A model generated the notes under the pieces. It did no database searches. It was not told where the DNA came from and was given only the letters and a program-made list of their open reading frames with translations. From Eubacteriales bacterium (lineage in GTDB: Bacteria > Bacillota > Clostridia > Lachnospirales > Lachnospiraceae), in assembly GCA_030524585.1 (NCBI GenBank), contig JAUNGJ010000001.1, positions 1 through 64,000 on the forward strand: a stretch of 64,000 nt of DNA, given 5' to 3'. Positions 60,604-64,000 of this stretch are shown here, piece by piece. The position numbers were made by a program, and so were the translations under genes. Each line of letters starts with the position of its first letter. Within the stretch, counting starts at the first letter, position 1.

Positions 60604-61716
60604 ATGAAAAGAATATTAGCAATTTGTTTGGCAACTATTATGGGACTCAGCCTTATGGGCTGTGGCGGAGGCTCAAAAACTCAGGAGAATACAGAGACAG
60701 CAGCAGAGGAAACGTCAGGGCTTGATAAATCGTGTGTTGGCCGTTTTGCTGATTCGACGGCATTTGATCCGGATACGGAGACGGATTCAATGGACGGCGG
60801 TGATCTGGCAGGAAAGGGCGATCTTGATTCGATGGATATCGATTGGTCGACAGTTAAGGCGGCTATCATTGTTAAGACGCTTTCCAATGAATCCTGGACA
60901 AATATTGCCGGTGGTATGAAGGATGCGCTCGAGGCTCATGGCGTGAAAACAGTGGATCTTGTGGCACCTGACAGTGAATCGGATGCTGAACAGCAGCAGT
61001 CCCTTTGTGATGCGCTTGTTAACAAAGGATATGACATTATCTTCATGTCGCCGCAGGGTGATACAACGCTTGATGCCCAGTGCAGAGATGCTCATGATGC
61101 GGGTACGGTTGTGGTGAATGCATTTGACTCTACTATGCAGGGCGCTGATCTCTATGTAGGCAATATCAGTCTTGATACGGGCCGCCTTGCAGCTAAGTAT
61201 ATCTGTGAAGATTGGAGTGGAGAAGAAGGACAGGTCGCAGTGATTGAAGGACTTCCGGGAGCTTATGCATCCATCAACCGTACGGCTGGTTTTCTTGAAG
61301 GCTGTGAAAACTATGATGGCATCGAAGTGGTTGCTGATGTTGTAGGTAACTGGGATCGTCAGGAAGCCATGGATCAGGCAGCGACCATTATTAATCAGTA
61401 TCCTGATATCAAAGGTATCTACTGCTGTAACGATACAATGGCTCTTGGAGTTATTGAGGCAGTTAAAGAGGCTGGAAAACTGGGTCAGATTTGTGTGGTT
61501 GGTTCTGATGGTGTTGAGGGAGCTATTTCTTCTATCGGCAGTGGTGAACAGACAGGTACGATTGACCTTAACCTTTATGAGGGCGGTAAGATGGCAGCGG
61601 AAGCCGGTCTGTATCTTTTGGCAGGCGTTGATATGCCAAGAGTTATAAAAGTTCCTCAGATTGTTATTACAGAGGATAATACAGCTGATCACGTTGGCTA
61701 TGATCCTGATAAGTAG
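60604..61716 (+). CDS. Sugar-binding lipoprotein, ribose/RbsB type
   Basis: A 370-residue periplasmic-binding-protein-1-like lipoprotein. Signal peptide MKRILAICLATIMGLSL with lipobox LMGC, then an unusually long acidic linker (about 70 residues with TDSMDGGDLAGKGDLDSMD), then the type I binding fold: KAAIIVKTLSNESWTNIAGG, GYDIIFMSPQGDTT, VVVNAFDS, AVIEGLPGAYASINRTAGF, GIYCCNDTMALGVIEAV and VVGSDGVEGAI. These are the usual sugar-contact strands of RbsB-like proteins. AAGGAGG lies before ATG 60604; the longer frame from 60475 has no ribosome site and would destroy the signal peptide. Confidence 0.92.
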   Translation: MKRILAICLATIMGLSLMGCGGGSKTQENTETAAEETSGLDKSCVGRFADSTAFDPDTETDSMDGGDLAGKGDLDSMDIDWSTVKAAIIVKTLSNESWTNIAGGMKDALEAHGVKTVDLVAPDSESDAEQQQSLCDALVNKGYDIIFMSPQGDTTLDAQCRDAHDAGTVVVNAFDSTMQGADLYVGNISLDTGRLAAKYICEDWSGEEGQVAVIEGLPGAYASINRTAGFLEGCENYDGIEVVADVVGNWDRQEAMDQAATIINQYPDIKGIYCCNDTMALGVIEAVKEAGKLGQICVVGSDGVEGAISSIGSGEQTGTIDLNLYEGGKMAAEAGLYLLAGVDMPRVIKVPQIVITEDNTADHVGYDPDK

Positions 61717-61762
61717 GCTGCTAAAGTTATAATTGCTGAGATTTTAATTCAGTATCAATTTG

Positions 61763-61797
61763 GAGAGCCCAGAGGTTTTCTAAATCTCTGGGCTCTC
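61763..61797 (+). other. Stable hairpin between the binding-protein and ATPase genes
   Basis: GAGAGCCCAGAG (61763-61774) pairs perfectly with CTCTGGGCTCTC (61786-61797), 11-nt loop. Only TTG follows, so it may stabilise the upstream message or partly terminate. Confidence 0.7.
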
Positions 61798-61825
61798 TTG
61801 AACGGAAATGGTGAAGGGAGAAAAA

Positions 61826-63328
61826 ATGAACGAGAATCATGAAGTGACGTTACATTTAAAGAATATCAGTAAATCCTTTCCGGGCGTTAAGGCATTAAGA
61901 AACGTGAATTTGGAAGTATATAAGGGAGAAGTCCATGCGCTTGTAGGGGAAAACGGCGCCGGTAAATCCACTTTGCTGAATATTATGAAAGGAATTTACA
62001 TGGCAGACGAAGGTGAGATTATCTATGAAGGTCAGCCGGTGGCGATAAAAGGACCCGGACATGCAAGTAAAATTGGCATCAATATGGTGCATCAGGAGCT
62101 TAATCTGGTTCCTGAACTGACCGTAGGACAGAACATTCTGTTAGGCAATGAACCTGTAAGGGGAGGAATTATTCATTATTCTGCACTTTATAAACAGTGT
62201 GAAAAAATACTGAGGGAGCTGGGATGTACCTTCAAAGCTACGGAGAAAGTTGGAAATTTAAGCGTAGCAAACATGCAGATGGTCGCAATTGGACGCTGTC
62301 TTATGCATCGTTCAAAAGTAGTAGCCTTGGATGAACCTACGGCCAGCCTGTCTGAAAACGAGATTAAGCATCTCTTTGCTGTTATTAACAAACTGAAAGA
62401 AGCCGGGACGGCAATTATATATGTATCACACCGACTTGAAGAGCTGTTTGAAATTGCCGACAGAGTTACGGTGTTTCGTGATGGCGAGCATATTGCCACG
62501 AAAAATATCGGTGATGTTACAAGAAACTCTCTTGTAGAGCTTATGGTTGGACGTAATGTATCCGAGTATATGGCCCACAGCAACAACTATTCAACGGACG
62601 AGGAAGTTCTGAGAGTGGAAAATCTTACTTCTGAAGGGGCGTTTGAAAAGGTTAGCTTTAGTCTGAAGAAAGGTGAAATTCTTGGATTTTCAGGGCTGGT
62701 CGGTGCCGGACGTACAGATGTTATGAGGGCGATCTTCGGCGCGGATAAATATGAATCAGGCGAGATTTTCCTGAATGGAAAAAAAGTTGAGATAAAGAGC
62801 TGTGAGGCTGCAATTAAGTCGGGAATTGCGCTTCTTCCGGAAGAGAGAAAAGCCCAGGGCTTCATTAAGGGAATGAGTAATTCAATGAATATTAATATTA
62901 GTTCTCTCGACAACTTCATGAAAACTGGGATTATCAGCTATAGAAAAATCAGTAATAATACCAGCTATTACATAAACGAACTGAAGATTACTCCGCCAAA
63001 TCCTATAACGCATACGAACAATCTGTCAGGTGGAAATCAGCAGAAAATAGTTCTTGCAAAATGGATGAGTGTAAAATCGCAAATTATTATATTTGACGAG
63101 CCAACCCGCGGACTTGATATTGGAGCGAAGAGTGAGATCTACAGACTCATGGATGAATTCGTAAAGAATGGAGGATCCATCATCATGGTATCTTCTGAGC
63201 TGCCGGAGATTCTTGGAATGAGCGACCGCATTATCGTAATGCATGAAGGGCGTATAACCGGAATGCTTGATGGCAGAGATGCTACTGAAGTTGAAATCTT
63301 ACATTATGCGATGGGAGGAGAACAATAA
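61826..63328 (+). CDS. Sugar ABC transporter ATP-binding protein, RbsA/MglA type
   Basis: A 500-residue tandem ATPase. The first half has Walker A GENGAGKST, signature-like LSVANMQMVAIGR, Walker B VVALDEPTASLSENE and switch His YVSHRLEELF. The second half has GFSGLVGAGRTDVMRAIFG in place of an intact Walker A, signature LSGGNQQKIVLAKW and Walker B IIIFDEPTRGLDIGAKSEIY. This asymmetric arrangement is usual for ribose, galactose and autoinducer-2 importers. ATG 61826 is 5 bp after GAAGGGAG; ATG 61808 overlaps upstream of it. It powers import of the ligand bound by the lipoprotein at 60604. Confidence 0.95.
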   Translation: MNENHEVTLHLKNISKSFPGVKALRNVNLEVYKGEVHALVGENGAGKSTLLNIMKGIYMADEGEIIYEGQPVAIKGPGHASKIGINMVHQELNLVPELTVGQNILLGNEPVRGGIIHYSALYKQCEKILRELGCTFKATEKVGNLSVANMQMVAIGRCLMHRSKVVALDEPTASLSENEIKHLFAVINKLKEAGTAIIYVSHRLEELFEIADRVTVFRDGEHIATKNIGDVTRNSLVELMVGRNVSEYMAHSNNYSTDEEVLRVENLTSEGAFEKVSFSLKKGEILGFSGLVGAGRTDVMRAIFGADKYESGEIFLNGKKVEIKSCEAAIKSGIALLPEERKAQGFIKGMSNSMNINISSLDNFMKTGIISYRKISNNTSYYINELKITPPNPITHTNNLSGGNQQKIVLAKWMSVKSQIIIFDEPTRGLDIGAKSEIYRLMDEFVKNGGSIIMVSSELPEILGMSDRIIVMHEGRITGMLDGRDATEVEILHYAMGGEQ

Positions 63329-63330
63329 CT

Positions 63331-64000
63331 ATGAATAACGAAAGATATATAATCAAGGAACCTTGGTATAAGAGATATGCACGTACAGGTAGTACAATTC
63401 TCTCTCTGCTGGCACTCTGTGTATTTTTCACAATCGCTACTCCGGATTTCCTTAATCCGACAAATCTTATGGCAATAGTGAGGGCCTCCTCGGTTACTAT
63501 AATTATGACTATGGGAATGCTTATTGTTATCCTGACTGGCGGGATTGATCTTTCTGTTGGACCGATCATAGCTGTGGTTGGGGTCATGCTTGCAACGATG
63601 CTCGTTAATGGAATGTCTCCTTGGATAGCAGTTCCGCTTGCTCTGCTGCTTGGGTGTTTCATGGGATTTATCAATGGATTCTTCGTTTCTGTCTTTAAAC
63701 TGCAGGCATTTCTTGTAACATTGGCAACTCAGACTATTTTCAGAGGTTTTTCGCTGCTTTATACAAAGGGACGTCCAGTAACAAATGTGCCGGCATCGTT
63801 TTGTTCGGTGGTTGGCGGAAAGATTGGGGGATGGCTGCCAGTACCCGTGATAATTATGATCGTTGCGGTGATTATCTTTGCACTTGTTGTGAAGTATTTT
63901 AAAGTTGGTGTATATGCTTATGCGATTGGCAGCAATGAAGAGGCATCGAGATTATCCGGCATCAATGTAACAAAGTATAAAATTTATATTTATATGATTT
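63331..64000 (+). CDS. Sugar ABC transporter permease, ribose/RbsC type, truncated by window end
   Basis: 223 complete codons are visible without a stop to the window end. The protein starts MNNERYIIKEPWYKRYARTG and continues into hydrophobic spans with PDFLNPTNLMAIVRASSV, GMLIVILTGGIDLSVGPIIA (the hallmark of BPD-transp-2 permeases), LLGCFMGFINGFFVSVFKLQ, FLVTLATQTIFRGFSLLYT and YAIGSNEEASRLSGINV. GGAGGAG (63315-63321) overlaps the end of the ATPase gene and lies 9 bp before ATG 63331. It completes the importer with the lipoprotein and tandem ATPase. Confidence 0.95.
   Translation, partial: MNNERYIIKEPWYKRYARTGSTILSLLALCVFFTIATPDFLNPTNLMAIVRASSVTIIMTMGMLIVILTGGIDLSVGPIIAVVGVMLATMLVNGMSPWIAVPLALLLGCFMGFINGFFVSVFKLQAFLVTLATQTIFRGFSLLYTKGRPVTNVPASFCSVVGGKIGGWLPVPVIIMIVAVIIFALVVKYFKVGVYAYAIGSNEEASRLSGINVTKYKIYIYMI

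Overview
The window is chromosomal DNA from an endospore-forming, anaerobic member of the Clostridia, most probably Lachnospiraceae. The evidence is a CotJC-type spore-coat catalase end, a spoIIGA-sigE-sigG block, spoVT, a SCIFF peptide (scfA) with its radical SAM maturase, a glycyl radical enzyme with its activase, a T-box leader, and strong AGGAGG ribosome sites with many TTG/GTG starts. There are no rRNA or tRNA genes, insertion sequences, prophage genes or CRISPR arrays in view.

Layout. 1-2.9 kb: end of cotJC, a SEDS (FtsW/RodA) paralogue, degV and a small membrane protein. 3.0-11.2 kb: a LacI regulator divergent from a carbohydrate operon (solute-binding lipoprotein, MgtC/SapB protein, two permeases, ATPase, two TIM-barrel isomerase/epimerase paralogues). 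11.2-23.1 kb: the division and cell-wall cluster mraZ-rsmH-ftsL-pbp-pbp-mraY-murD-ftsW-ftsQ-ftsZ, led by seven TGG boxes at about 10-bp period. 23.1-27.6 kb: a strong terminator, a 69-bp tandem repeat with paired hairpins, a Spo0A-type promoter, then spoIIGA-sigE, an RNase-like metallo-hydrolase, and sigG. 27.6-34.3 kb: HAD phosphatase, small acidic protein, FMN-binding-like protein, pth-mfd-prsA. 34.4-41.0 kb: a block lying between prsA and spoVT that holds yqeY, a membrane protein, a TrpB-like gene under a tryptophan T-box, a HAD gene, a second LacI regulator and a divergent GpsA-like dehydrogenase. 41.1-56.7 kb: spoVT, TIGR04086 protein, scfA-scfB, secDF, recJ, rel, an oxidoreductase, a metallo-hydrolase, hemZ, hisS, aspS. 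56.8-64.0 kb: a glycyl radical enzyme of eliminase type and its activase, divergent from a ribose-type ABC transporter that runs off the window.

How they work together. The dcw block supplies lipid I synthesis (MraY), UDP-MurNAc-L-Ala-D-Glu formation (MurD) and the septal SEDS/PBP/DivIB/FtsL/FtsZ machinery. The sigma block runs the mother-cell and forespore programmes. The two transporter loci look like substrate-induced catabolic units. The glycyl radical locus is the best candidate for undescribed chemistry: the active-site pattern is that of C-O/C-N/C-S eliminases rather than pyruvate formate-lyase, and shared operator-like boxes link it to a sugar importer.
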